Notes: generated by a model not told the origin, from the sequence alone. A stretch of DNA of 8,869 nucleotides from DATCIH01 sp036507955 (GCA_036507955.1 DATCIH010000109.1:1-8869), one strand, 5' to 3'. Counted from the stretch's first letter, positions 1 through 7,392 are shown. Numbers and translations: made by a program.

Positions 1-23
1 CTTTCATAGTACAACTTTGCCAT
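1..23 (-). CDS. ilvC: 5' end of a gene, probably ketol-acid reductoisomerase (partial)
   Basis: Only the first seven codons and two bases are inside the window; they read MAKLYYE. This matches the usual N-terminus of IlvC, the NADPH-dependent enzyme that converts acetolactate or acetohydroxybutyrate to the dihydroxy acid in valine, leucine and isoleucine synthesis. An AGGAGG ribosome binding site lies about 9 bases before the ATG. The call rests on this short peptide plus context: the leader holds two T-boxes that appear to read an isoleucine codon, which fits a branched-chain amino acid gene. Another ilv or leu gene, or another T-box-controlled gene, cannot be excluded from seven residues. 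Confidence 0.6.
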
Positions 24-60
24 TTTCAAATTCCTCCTAAATATTTTATATATTGTTCAA

Positions 61-248
61 AAAATAATAAAACAGACTCTCGCTTGGGGCGAAAATCTGT
101 CGCGGTACCACCCAAATTAAACTCAAAATTTTAACGATATATCTCTATACCGGCACAGCTTACTCATATTTCAGCCTGCAACTCAAAGGTGATTTTCTTA
201 TATATAATCCTGTGGATTTTCATCAAAGCTCCACTCTCTTTAAAGTCT
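61..248 (-). promoter_or_regulatory. T-box riboswitch, gene-proximal copy, isoleucine (AUC) specifier
   Basis: Read on the minus strand. The Stem I base pairs UUUAAAG (244-238) with CUUUGAG (188-182), with the AGAGAG GA-rich motif at 239-234. Just 5' of the 3' strand is GAAAATCA, whose ATC (193-191) followed by A sits at the specifier position and reads isoleucine. Conserved Stem II/III-type sequence follows (GCAGGCTGAAA, AGTAAGCTGTGCCGG). The T-box core is AATTTGGGTGGTACCGCG (118-101). GGG and GCG can pair with downstream CGC and CCC, leaving the canonical seven-base UGGUACC bulge that binds the tRNA acceptor end. The competing terminator is a 12-bp hairpin (100-72) with loop CCCAA and a U-rich tail. 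Uncharged tRNA-Ile should stabilise the antiterminator and allow transcription into the gene at 23. The specifier is inferred by hand-folding. Confidence 0.9.
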
Positions 249-301
249 ACATATAATACTTTTCCTTTTCCTAATCTTTATTATATAAAATTATAAAAAA
301 A

Positions 302-466
302 CAGACTCTCGCTTGGGGCGAAAGTCTGACGCGTACCACCCAATTTATAACTCAAAACATAACGGCCTCGGCCGGCACAGCTTACTATTAATTTCAGCCT
401 GCAACTTAAGGATGATTTTCACAGATTTAGCTTATGGCATTTCAGCTACTACCACTCTCTTAAAGC
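302..466 (-). promoter_or_regulatory. T-box riboswitch, promoter-proximal copy, isoleucine (AUC) specifier, six-base bulge
   Basis: A second complete T-box lies directly upstream of the first. The Stem I base pairs UUUAAG (463-458) with CUUAAG (410-405), and AGAGAG is at 460-455. GAAAATCA recurs with ATC at 416-414, in the same place relative to the stem, so the specifier is again isoleucine. Shared blocks (GTTGCAGGCTGAAAT, AGTAAGCTGTGCCGG) show the two copies are related. The terminator is an 11-bp hairpin (328-302), loop CCCAA, followed by a run of U. The T-box core differs from the other copy: it reads GGGTGGTACGCG, one C short of GGGTGGTACCGCG, so the tRNA-binding bulge would be six bases (UGGUAC), not seven. 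Whether this copy still responds to tRNA is unknown. Confidence 0.88.
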
Positions 467-517
467 ATATATCAGCTACTCTTTCCTATCAAAGTTTTTA
501 TAACTTTATTTTTAAAT

Positions 518-546
518 AATATACCATTTAATTGTATCGTTGTCAA
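518..546 (-). promoter_or_regulatory. Sigma-A promoter of the tandem T-box leader
   Basis: The minus strand has a perfect -35 box TTGACA (546-541), exactly 17 bases, then -10 box TATATT (523-518). This is near-consensus for the vegetative sigma factor. Transcription should start around 511, about 45 bases before the first T-box. No convincing second promoter is seen between the two T-boxes, so both probably lie in one transcript. The -35 box directly abuts one arm of an 11-bp inverted repeat (547-589). Confidence 0.85.
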
Positions 547-589
547 CAAATATATGGTAAAATATATCTATGTATATGCCATATATTTG
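547..589. repeat. Perfect 11-bp inverted repeat next to the -35 box
   Basis: CAAATATATGG (547-557) and its exact reverse complement CCATATATTTG (579-589) are separated by 21 bases. The arm centres are 32 bp apart, close to three helical turns, so both arms would face the same side of the DNA. One arm touches the -35 box of the leftward promoter, and the repeat lies in the shared upstream region of the rightward gene at 686. It could be a regulator-binding site or a structured element. No known operator was recognised, and the A/T-rich context makes chance matches somewhat easier. Confidence 0.6.
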
Positions 590-685
590 CTCATATTTAC
601 ATATTTCGTCCTTATATCAGCATAATATGAGATTTTTATTTATACTTTTTATTATACAAAAAAAATATATTGGGGTGTTGGAAGT

Positions 686-2392
686 ATGTATATAGATGAT
701 CTAGCAGAATTAAATGACATACTAGAAAATGGTTATATTGTTACAGTTTTTCAACCTATTGTTTCCCTTGGAGATGGAACAATAATTGGATATGAAGCTT
801 TAAGTCGTGGGCCTGAAAATTCAAGGTTTCATTTTCCTGATATGCTTTTTGCTGCTGCTGAGAAATATAATTTGATATGGGAGCTGGAAGCTCTTTGTAG
901 AAAAAAGGCTATGGAAAAATCATATTTTATAGGTAGAGAAGAATTTCTATTTTTAAACATTGATCCTTTAATATTTAATGATGAGAAATTCATAAAAGGC
1001 TTCACAAAGAAATTTTTAGAAAAGTATAATATTTCTCCTGAGTCAATTATTTTTGAAATTACAGAAAAAACGGCAATAAAAGATTATAAAAGCTATAAAA
1101 ACGCCTTAAAGGGATATATTGAGCAAGGCTATAAAATCGCTATAGATGATACTGGCTCTGGATACTCCGGACTTAAGATGTTATCTCAAACAAAGCCTAA
1201 TTATGTTAAAATAGACATTGATCTTATAAGAGATATTCACAAGGATAGCTTTAATCAGGCTCTTATAAAGTCTTTTGTTACCTTATCCGAAACAACTAAT
1301 ATGCTGCTTATAGCAGAAGGTATAGAAAATGAACTGGAGCTTTATAAATTAATGGAGCTTGGGGTTTATGCGGGTCAAGGGTTTTTCATACAAAGGCCAA
1401 GCCCTACCCTTCAGGATATCCCAAATGAAGTTAAAGAGCTTATAACCTCTTATAATGAGTCAATAAGCAATCGTGAATCGAGAATAAATGGTATAGGAGA
1501 AATTATTACTCCCTGTCCTTCTTTAAAGCCAATGCAGCTATGCAAGGAAGCATGGGATTGGATAAATCGTGGCTCCTATGAAGGTATCCCTATTGTTTCT
1601 GATAATATACCTGTAGGTATATTGATGAGAGAAACTCTTGAAAGAGAAATGTCCAGCCAATACGGTGAAGCTATATTTTATAATAGACCAATATCTTTAC
1701 TTATGGATATAAACCCTCTTATTGTAGATTTCTATTGTCCTATTTCTGATGTAGCAAAGCTTGTACTTAAAAGAAGGGAATCAAATACTTATGACTATAT
1801 AATAGTTACAAAAGGATCGTTTTATAGTGGAATCGTTACTATAAAAAAATTATTAGAATTTACATCCTCTATGTTTGATAAATATAAGCAGGATTTAAAT
1901 CCAATAACTGGCCTTCCTGGAGACTCTGCAATCGATAGCAGCATCACCTACTTATTAAACTATGATAAGCCAAGTTGCATCCTTCATTTTGATATTAAAA
2001 GCTTCAGAAGTTTAAATAATTTATATGGATTCATGCTTGGAGACAAGGTATTAAAATTCGTTGGAAACTTGATTTTTACTAAAGTAAAAGCACAGTTCCC
2101 CTATAATAGTTTTGTTGGGCATAAAGGGGGGGACGACTTTATTTCAATAATTGAAAGTTCAAAGGAAAGTGTTCAAAAACTATGCGCTGATATAATAGAA
2201 GACTTTAACAAAAGTATACCAGACATTATAGACTCAAAAGATAAAGCGGATTCTATTTCCCTGTCCATTGCTGGTTTATATGGCAGTTGTAATAGCTTTT
2301 GCTCCAGGGATGAGTTGCATAGATACATAGATACAATAGAAGAGAAAGTAAAGCAACTACGTGGAAGCAATTTTATAATAAACGAGATTTAA
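686..2392 (+). CDS. Cyclic-di-GMP signalling protein, EAL-CBS-GGDEF
   Basis: 568 residues with no signal peptide or membrane segment, so probably cytosolic. Residues 10-250 form an EAL phosphodiesterase domain with the catalytic set present: E37-A-L, N91, E124, D154-D155 in DDTGSGYSG, K175, E211, and Q231 in GQG. It should hydrolyse cyclic-di-GMP. Residues 265-400 look like a pair of CBS repeats, which usually bind adenine nucleotides. Residues 405-568 form a GGDEF domain with D436 and the signature changed to GGDDF (481-485). No RxxD inhibitory site precedes it. The EAL domain comes first, the reverse of the common GGDEF-EAL order. The GGDEF part may be a weak cyclase or a GTP-sensing regulator of the EAL domain; this is inference. 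A weak GGGGTG ribosome binding site precedes the ATG. The gene stands alone and ends at a terminator. Confidence 0.93.
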   Translation: MYIDDLAELNDILENGYIVTVFQPIVSLGDGTIIGYEALSRGPENSRFHFPDMLFAAAEKYNLIWELEALCRKKAMEKSYFIGREEFLFLNIDPLIFNDEKFIKGFTKKFLEKYNISPESIIFEITEKTAIKDYKSYKNALKGYIEQGYKIAIDDTGSGYSGLKMLSQTKPNYVKIDIDLIRDIHKDSFNQALIKSFVTLSETTNMLLIAEGIENELELYKLMELGVYAGQGFFIQRPSPTLQDIPNEVKELITSYNESISNRESRINGIGEIITPCPSLKPMQLCKEAWDWINRGSYEGIPIVSDNIPVGILMRETLEREMSSQYGEAIFYNRPISLLMDINPLIVDFYCPISDVAKLVLKRRESNTYDYIIVTKGSFYSGIVTIKKLLEFTSSMFDKYKQDLNPITGLPGDSAIDSSITYLLNYDKPSCILHFDIKSFRSLNNLYGFMLGDKVLKFVGNLIFTKVKAQFPYNSFVGHKGGDDFISIIESSKESVQKLCADIIEDFNKSIPDIIDSKDKADSISLSIAGLYGSCNSFCSRDELHRYIDTIEEKVKQLRGSNFIINEI

Positions 2393-2393
2393 T

Positions 2394-2423
2394 AAAAACG
2401 AAGCAAACTTATGCTTCGTTTTT
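2394..2423. terminator. Bidirectional rho-independent terminator
   Basis: AAAAACGAAGC (2394-2404) and GCTTCGTTTTT (2413-2423) form a perfect 11-bp stem around an 8-base loop. Both strands present a U run after the GC-richer part. It begins just after the stop codon of the EAL-CBS-GGDEF gene and overlaps the stop codon of the convergent phosphatase gene, so it serves both. Confidence 0.9.
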
Positions 2424-3024
2424 ATATTACATTCTTTTCCTTCAATTTTTCCTTCAAATCCTCGGGGCTAATAAATCTTATTACTTCAAATTCAAGATTT
2501 CTTGCAGCTTCAATGTTTTCATTTAAATCATCTATGAAAATTGATTCCTTAGGATTAATTTTATAGGTCTTAACTAGCTTTTCAAATATTTTATAATCAG
2601 GCTTTAATAGCTTTTCTTTAAAGGATAGTATTCCACCATTAAAATACTGAAAGAAATCATAGCTCTTTGTAACACTTTCATAAGCTACTGAATGAAAGTT
2701 TGAAAGAAAATATATTCCATAGCCAATAGAGCTTAGTTCCTTTAGTATATTTACAGTTCCTTCAATAGGAACTAAAATTTCCACCCAGTTGTCCATAACC
2801 TTCCTTATAAGCTCAGCGATTTCTGGATTCCTTCCGCATATATCTTCTATAGCAACTTCCTGCGAAATCACGCCCTTATCTAACAGGTTCCATTCGTCCC
2901 CTGCGAATATTGCTTTTAATACCTCTTTACCCTTATTACTATCACCAAACTTTTTATTTATATATACTGAAGGATTATAATCTAATAATACATTCCCTAA
3001 ATCAAAAATTATATTTTTTGTCAT
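2422..3024 (-). CDS. HAD-superfamily hydrolase, YihX-like subfamily IA
   Basis: 200 residues, normal length for a HAD-IA phosphatase, cytosolic. Motif I is FDLGNVLLD with nucleophile D8; the usual second aspartate is replaced by G10, as is typical of YihX-type sugar-phosphate phosphatases. Motif II is FLSNF (S108, N109), motif III is K141 in LLKPDY, and motif IV is FIDDLNENIEAA (D165, D166). The helical cap lies between about residues 15 and 85. The substrate cannot be read from the sequence; glucose-1-phosphate or a similar sugar phosphate is possible by family analogy. A GGGGT ribosome binding site precedes the ATG. It lies 100 bases downstream of the rRNA methyltransferase gene on the same strand, with no clear terminator between, so the two may be co-transcribed. 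Confidence 0.9.
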   Translation of the reverse strand: MTKNIIFDLGNVLLDYNPSVYINKKFGDSNKGKEVLKAIFAGDEWNLLDKGVISQEVAIEDICGRNPEIAELIRKVMDNWVEILVPIEGTVNILKELSSIGYGIYFLSNFHSVAYESVTKSYDFFQYFNGGILSFKEKLLKPDYKIFEKLVKTYKINPKESIFIDDLNENIEAARNLEFEVIRFISPEDLKEKLKEKNVI

Positions 3025-3085
3025 TTTATCTACCCCATTTTATTTAAGCTATAAGATATTTTATTCTAGCGCTTTTTAAGGCCCT

Positions 3086-3113
3086 ATGCAAACTCATTTA
3101 TGCAAACTCATTT
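3086..3113. repeat. Exact 14-bp tandem duplication
   Basis: ATGCAAACTCATTT occurs twice head to tail (3086-3099 and 3100-3113) in the 100-base gap between the rRNA methyltransferase and the phosphatase genes. It looks like a simple slippage duplication in noncoding DNA. No hairpin or known binding motif was recognised in it. Confidence 0.85.
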
Positions 3114-3124
3114 CAATCAATAGT

Positions 3125-3973
3125 TCAAGCTTTAATATATACGAATATGTTAAAATGTAGTGTTGTAGTAAATGCCTTTAATTCATTAATCCTACTTCTC
3201 ATTTCATTTGTAATACTCCAATAGTAAGGTGTCATGGTTATTAGATTTTCAATATCTTCACTGTCTTTTAAATCGATATTATATTGAATTTGTCTATGGT
3301 CTATGAGTTCAAAACCTTCTTTAAAATCATCTTTAACTTCATGTTTTCTAGGGATTTCATATAGTCTTTCTTTTAATTCAAATAAATGCTCCACTCCTGG
3401 AGTTACAATAATAAGCTTGCCATCGTCTTTCAGCACACGATTAAACTCATTAGCTTCACCTGGTGCAAAGTTTCTAATTACACAATCCAAGCAATTATCC
3501 AAAATAGGCAAATTAAAATTACTTCCTACTGCATAATTAATAGCTTTGTCTCTTTCCGTAGCATATTTTATTGCTGATTTAGATATGTCTATACCGTAAT
3601 AGTTAATATCCTTTCTATCAGCTTCATTACTCAACTTATTTTTTAACATTGATAGGAAATATCCTTCCCCACATCCTGCGTCTAGTATATATTGTCCACT
3701 AGATTTTAAATAAAAAGATATTGCCTCATTTAACCCTTCCGAAAATTTAGAATAATATCCCTTATTAAGAAAATTCCTTCTATTTTCCATCATTTCCTTA
3801 TTATCGCCTGGATCTTTAGTTTTCTTTTGATTTGCTAATAAAAGATTAACATGATTTTTTTGAGATATATCATAAGAATGCTTCTTTTCACACACATACT
3901 GTTTCCCCAGCTTTATTAGGGGTAAGTCACATACTGGACACTTATATATATTCTTTAATGTTTTATTTTCCAA
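3125..3973 (-). CDS. rlmA: 23S rRNA (guanine-N1)-methyltransferase, RlmA family
   Basis: 282 residues, typical length. The N-terminus has the family's zinc finger: C12, C15, C28 and H32 (CPVC, then CEKKH). The S-adenosylmethionine fold follows, with motif I LDAGCGEGYF (97-106) and the acidic loop GIDIS (127-131). RlmA enzymes methylate N1 of a guanine in hairpin 35 of 23S rRNA: G745 in Gram-negatives (RlmA-I) and G748 in Gram-positives (RlmA-II, related to the tylosin-resistance protein TlrB). Given the host type, G748 is more likely, but this cannot be settled here. The start codon is TTG, chosen because a good GGAGGA site lies about 7 bases upstream and the peptide begins just before the zinc finger. 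The phosphatase gene follows on the same strand. Confidence 0.9.
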   Translation of the reverse strand: MENKTLKNIYKCPVCDLPLIKLGKQYVCEKKHSYDISQKNHVNLLLANQKKTKDPGDNKEMMENRRNFLNKGYYSKFSEGLNEAISFYLKSSGQYILDAGCGEGYFLSMLKNKLSNEADRKDINYYGIDISKSAIKYATERDKAINYAVGSNFNLPILDNCLDCVIRNFAPGEANEFNRVLKDDGKLIIVTPGVEHLFELKERLYEIPRKHEVKDDFKEGFELIDHRQIQYNIDLKDSEDIENLITMTPYYWSITNEMRSRINELKAFTTTLHFNIFVYIKA

Positions 3974-4067
3974 AATATTTCCTCCATAATTCTATCTATA
4001 AGTACACTTTGGGAGTTAATAAAAGGCTTTCCATTGCCATAGCTTGATCTATTCATATTCTAACTAT

Positions 4068-4092
4068 AGCACAAAAAATATAACCTTGTGCT
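4068..4092. repeat. 7-bp inverted repeat in the divergent intergenic region
   Basis: AGCACAA (4068-4074) and TTGTGCT (4086-4092) are perfect reverse complements separated by 11 bases. They lie between the divergent rRNA methyltransferase and 797-residue enzyme genes. The position suits an operator, and the flanking U runs could also make it a weak hairpin. No regulator family was recognised, and a 7-bp repeat can arise by chance. Confidence 0.4.
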
Positions 4093-4161
4093 TTTCTTGT
4101 GGTTGCCTTTAAAATATTTAGCTACGTGATATACTAATTATAGTGAAAGGAAGGTAATTGA

Positions 4162-6555
4162 ATGAATGATAGAAATTTAAGCCAGGTATTTTTCGATAAT
4201 AAAGGTGCTATAAAAGAATTGGAACTAAAAATGCAAGATAAAACGATTCCTGTAAGCTTTCGAAAAGATGAACATGGTGGCCCAAGATGGTATTTTAGAA
4301 TAAATGAAGAAACCACTTTTGTTAATCTTCTATTAGAGGATAAGGTAAATGGAGAAACAAGTGATAACGTAAAATACTCAGCCAGAATGAATGACGTTAT
4401 TTATTCACTTGAATATAGTGTTAATGAAGCTGGTCTTATAGTAAAAGCAAGTATTTATAATGACGGTAAAGAAATTTTTGCTCCAGAGATATGTGGATTA
4501 AAAATTGGTATAGATAATTATATGGAGAGTTTTCCTCAATGGGATAGTGTATATTTCCCTACTTTACTCCGATGTGAAAAAGGTCATTTTTGGGGTTACT
4601 GTATGAGCCCCGCAGGTAAAATACTTGTTATAGGTTCAAAGGACCCAATATCCTCTTATAGTCTTGATTATAATATGTTAAATGAAGAACATTTTGGACA
4701 TAGGATATTTACATTTAATTTAGATTTCTTGACTACTTTACCCCTACCTGATAGGCATCCTCAGAATTTAAAAGGTATAGCGTCAAAAGATAAAAAGAAA
4801 TGGACAATATTTATATCCACTGTAGAAAGCCTTGATGAAGTAAAACCAAAATTATCGAATATTTGTGCTGCACCAATGATAGAAATCGACAAATATACAC
4901 TTAATAAAGGGGAAGAAGCAAATATAATTGTTTATAGTAAAAATTCTCCTAAGATAAAGGTTACCAATCTATCAGGAAAAATGTATGAAATTGATAGTGT
5001 TAAAAAAGAAGGGTTTAAACACTATTACAAATTTAGCCCAAAGGATAATGAAGGTGTATATACAATAAATGTTACATCAGACAATGGGAAAGAGGCAGAA
5101 GCTAAGATATATGTACGAATGCCTTGGTCTTATTATTTGATTAAAGCACGAGAGAACGCAGTAAAATTTCCCCAAAAGGCAAGTACCCATATGGAAACAT
5201 GGCTTGGACATTTTTCGAATTTTTTAGCACGTAAATATTTCCCAGATGAAATATTAGATAATAAAGCGGAATTAAATTTTAGAAGAATTTTAAGTCTTAT
5301 GTATGACACAGTAAAAATAGAGCCTATTGTTGACCCAAGTAGAATACAAAATACTGCGGCGATGATATCACTAATTGTAAAACTTTATAAAGCAAATAAT
5401 AATATTGACGATTTGAAATTAGCCTCTAAGTTAGCAGATTGGTTAATAAAAAGTCAAGGGGAAGATGGAGCTTATAGAACTTTAGGGAGTAATGTACATT
5501 ATACCTGTGTAACATATATTGCAAAATACATATTTGAACTATGCATAGAGGAAAAAAAGATATTTGAAGAAAAGAGTAGTATAGATGATGGTGCATATTG
5601 GAAACAAGCGTATGAAAGCCATTACAATTCTGTAAAAGCAGCAATTGATGATCTTAACAAAAATAGGGATGATATTGATACAGAAGGGCAGCTCACCTTT
5701 GAAGATGGCATGATTTCATGTTCTTCCCTTCAACTTGGTATGTTTGCACTTCAGCTTGAAAATGAAGAAGCTAGGGAGCCTTATATAAACTCAGCAGAAT
5801 ATTTGCTATCTAAACATAGATGTCTAGAACAACTGCTCGTTCCAGATTGTAGAATGAATGGTTGCACTTTACGTTTTTGGGAAGCACAATATGATGTACT
5901 TACTCGTAGTAACCTTATCAACAGTCCTCATGGATGGACGGCTTGGAAAATATATGCTACCTACTATTTATATTTACTTACAGGTAAATATAATTATCTT
6001 TTAGATACAATGAATACCCTAGGAGCTTGTGTTCAGCTTCTAAATATAGAATCGGGGAAATTAAGGTGGAGCTTTGTAGTAGACCCTTGTATAAAGGCTC
6101 AAGTCTTTGTACCTGATACAGAAAATGAAGATAGAGGGAAATATGAAGAAAAAATAATTGGAGAGCAATATATTGATATGATAAGTGACTGGTGGCAAGC
6201 CCCAGAAGATAGAATTGTTGGTGGTTATGTTTTAATGCCAAAGATCACGAGAGATGGCATTCTGCCAGGTGACAATCAGGGTGCTTGTTGTGATAATGAT
6301 GTGCATGAGATTTTTAAATGTCTAGAAGAAGTAGCCTTAACTTCAGCTTATATTTTTGAAAAAGAAAACGGAGAAATAATTTGTTTTAATTGCAGAATAG
6401 AAAACAAAAGCAGCTATATGGAGATATATCCTAATGAGGATGTAATAAGTTCTATTCATGTTAATTTAAAACTAAAACATAATATTATTGTACACTTCTC
6501 TAAAGAAGATATAGAAATTGAAGCTGGTATAGGAATGAGCTGGATAAATGCTTGA
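4162..6555 (+). CDS. Putative cytoplasmic alpha/alpha-barrel carbohydrate-active enzyme
   Basis: 797 residues with no signal peptide or membrane segment. Residues 1-320 look beta-rich, and about 245-325 resembles an immunoglobulin-like sandwich (EIDKYTLNKGEEANI to KIYVRMPWSY). Residues 330-720 look helical, with regularly spaced aromatic and acidic motifs as in six-hairpin (alpha/alpha)6 glycosidases and polysaccharide lyases: HMETWLGHFSNFLARKYFPDE, DGMISCSSLQLGMFALQ, NSPHGWTAWKIYATYYLYLLTG and DNQGACCDNDVHEIFKCLEE. Conserved-looking H, W, D and E residues could form an active site. The exact family and substrate are not identified. A cytosolic location implies an imported oligosaccharide. 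AAGGAAGG lies 7 bases before the ATG, and a -10-like TATACT is at 4130-4135 without a good -35. It appears to be a single-gene unit ending at a strong terminator. Confidence 0.65.
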   Translation: MNDRNLSQVFFDNKGAIKELELKMQDKTIPVSFRKDEHGGPRWYFRINEETTFVNLLLEDKVNGETSDNVKYSARMNDVIYSLEYSVNEAGLIVKASIYNDGKEIFAPEICGLKIGIDNYMESFPQWDSVYFPTLLRCEKGHFWGYCMSPAGKILVIGSKDPISSYSLDYNMLNEEHFGHRIFTFNLDFLTTLPLPDRHPQNLKGIASKDKKKWTIFISTVESLDEVKPKLSNICAAPMIEIDKYTLNKGEEANIIVYSKNSPKIKVTNLSGKMYEIDSVKKEGFKHYYKFSPKDNEGVYTINVTSDNGKEAEAKIYVRMPWSYYLIKARENAVKFPQKASTHMETWLGHFSNFLARKYFPDEILDNKAELNFRRILSLMYDTVKIEPIVDPSRIQNTAAMISLIVKLYKANNNIDDLKLASKLADWLIKSQGEDGAYRTLGSNVHYTCVTYIAKYIFELCIEEKKIFEEKSSIDDGAYWKQAYESHYNSVKAAIDDLNKNRDDIDTEGQLTFEDGMISCSSLQLGMFALQLENEEAREPYINSAEYLLSKHRCLEQLLVPDCRMNGCTLRFWEAQYDVLTRSNLINSPHGWTAWKIYATYYLYLLTGKYNYLLDTMNTLGACVQLLNIESGKLRWSFVVDPCIKAQVFVPDTENEDRGKYEEKIIGEQYIDMISDWWQAPEDRIVGGYVLMPKITRDGILPGDNQGACCDNDVHEIFKCLEEVALTSAYIFEKENGEIICFNCRIENKSSYMEIYPNEDVISSIHVNLKLKHNIIVHFSKEDIEIEAGIGMSWINA

Positions 6556-6562
6556 ATAATTT

Positions 6563-6584
6563 AGAGCCCTTAGGGCTCTTTTTT
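6563..6584 (+). terminator. Rho-independent terminator
   Basis: AGAGCCC and GGGCTCT make a perfect 7-bp stem with a TTA loop, followed by a run of T, eight bases after the stop codon of the 797-residue enzyme. On the minus strand the hairpin follows the stop of the zinc-ribbon gene but has a poor U tail (AAATTATT), so it is mainly a plus-strand terminator. Confidence 0.92.
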
Positions 6585-7017
6585 AACTATTAAACATGTT
6601 AAATAAAACTACCATAACTACAGAGGATATAATCCCTAATACAATACAAATCGTGCCAGATTCCTTTTTATATGGATCATCGCTTGTTAATAGTATAGCA
6701 CCAGAAATAAAGCCTACAAATGGAATTAATATAGATATAAAGAATAAAAAGCCATTGCCATCAGATGAACTTTCTTTATATTTACTTTTATAAGAATGCG
6801 AAGTAGTTTTGGCTATAAAAAGTCCACAACTAGGACAGTTTCTAACCCCCTCCTTTAATTTTTCTCCACACCCAGGACAAATATTTTCTTTCTCCAATTT
6901 TAGTTCATCCCTTGTCCCTATAATTTCTGCATTTATTAGCGAGCCTCCACAACTACTACAAACCATAGCCGAAATCAAGTTATCTTCACCACATTTTTTA
7001 CATACTTTCTTAGCCAT
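6583..7017 (-). CDS. Small membrane protein with two zinc ribbons
   Basis: 144 residues. Two N-terminal zinc ribbons are clear: C6, C9, C20, C23 (CKKCG, CSSCG) and C47, C50, C61, C64 (CPGCG, CPSCG). A polar, serine- and lysine-rich linker (about 70-88) leads to two hydrophobic helices at about 89-110 and 122-140. The zinc ribbons should lie in the cytoplasm and the C-terminus in the membrane. Such zinc-ribbon membrane proteins are common in Clostridia, usually without known function; they may bind protein partners or nucleic acid. A GGAGGG site precedes the ATG by about 5 bases. The gene converges with the 797-residue enzyme and shares its terminator region. No specific function is claimed. 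Confidence 0.88.
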   Translation of the reverse strand: MAKKVCKKCGEDNLISAMVCSSCGGSLINAEIIGTRDELKLEKENICPGCGEKLKEGVRNCPSCGLFIAKTTSHSYKSKYKESSSDGNGFLFFISILIPFVGFISGAILLTSDDPYKKESGTICIVLGIISSVVMVVLFNMFNS

Positions 7018-7113
7018 TATTTCCCTCCATATCCTTTAGATTTAACATGTAAATAATTTAAAAGTATAGCCTTGCAAGAATGTCTATATGTATTTTGTAT
7101 ATTTTCTTATATA

Positions 7114-7326
7114 TTAATGAACATGTAAAAGCATACAACACATAGGGTAATTGGTAAATATCATTAGTCCAAGATAAAGAATCATGGAAGGTGAAATAAA
7201 TCTATAAATATAATTTATGAATAAACTCCCAAACAGAATAATTGTAATAGGATGTTTTTGTAAGAGAGTGATTATCGAATGCTTATTGATAAGGCTTTTA
7301 ATAATTTGGCTCTCAGTTTTAAACAT
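7114..7326 (-). CDS. Small hypothetical membrane protein
   Basis: 70 residues. The N-terminal 25 residues are polar and basic (MFKTESQIIKSL). About residues 27-37 and 46-66 are hydrophobic (ILFGSLFINYIY and a MILYLGLMIF segment), suggesting one or two membrane helices. An AAAGGGA site lies about 5 bases before the ATG. It is divergent from the two-gene operon starting at 7439. A GCATA, 17-base, CATAATG arrangement at 7395-7367 resembles a forespore sigma-G promoter, but the match is imperfect. No family was recognised. The frame is short, so it could be chance, although the start-site signals and sensible composition favour a real gene. Confidence 0.5.
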   Translation of the reverse strand: MFKTESQIIKSLINKHSIITLLQKHPITIILFGSLFINYIYRFISPSMILYLGLMIFTNYPMCCMLLHVH

Positions 7327-7392
7327 TCAAGTCCCTTTCGGCAATCCTAAATGTATAATATGTTAGCATTATGATTAATAAATACAGTAATA

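Noticed and set aside
313..519. Plus-strand open frame of 68 codons
   Set aside because: It lies entirely on the opposite strand of the upstream T-box; its sequence is explained by the riboswitch and it has no ribosome binding site.
2173..2980. Open frames antisense to the EAL-CBS-GGDEF and phosphatase genes
   Set aside because: They are shadows of well-supported genes with clear family motifs.
3047..3085. Possible terminator after the rRNA methyltransferase gene
   Set aside because: The only dyad (AAGC..CTA..ATAA with TTATAGCTT) needs several bulges and lacks a U run on the minus strand.
4103..4135. Promoter for the 797-residue enzyme (TTGCCT and TATACT)
   Set aside because: The spacing is 21 bases, too long for a confident sigma-A promoter; only the -10-like box is mentioned.
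5426..6241. Minus-strand open frames inside the 797-residue enzyme gene
   Set aside because: Odd leucine- and histidine-rich composition typical of antisense frames, no ribosome binding sites, and the plus strand is clearly coding.
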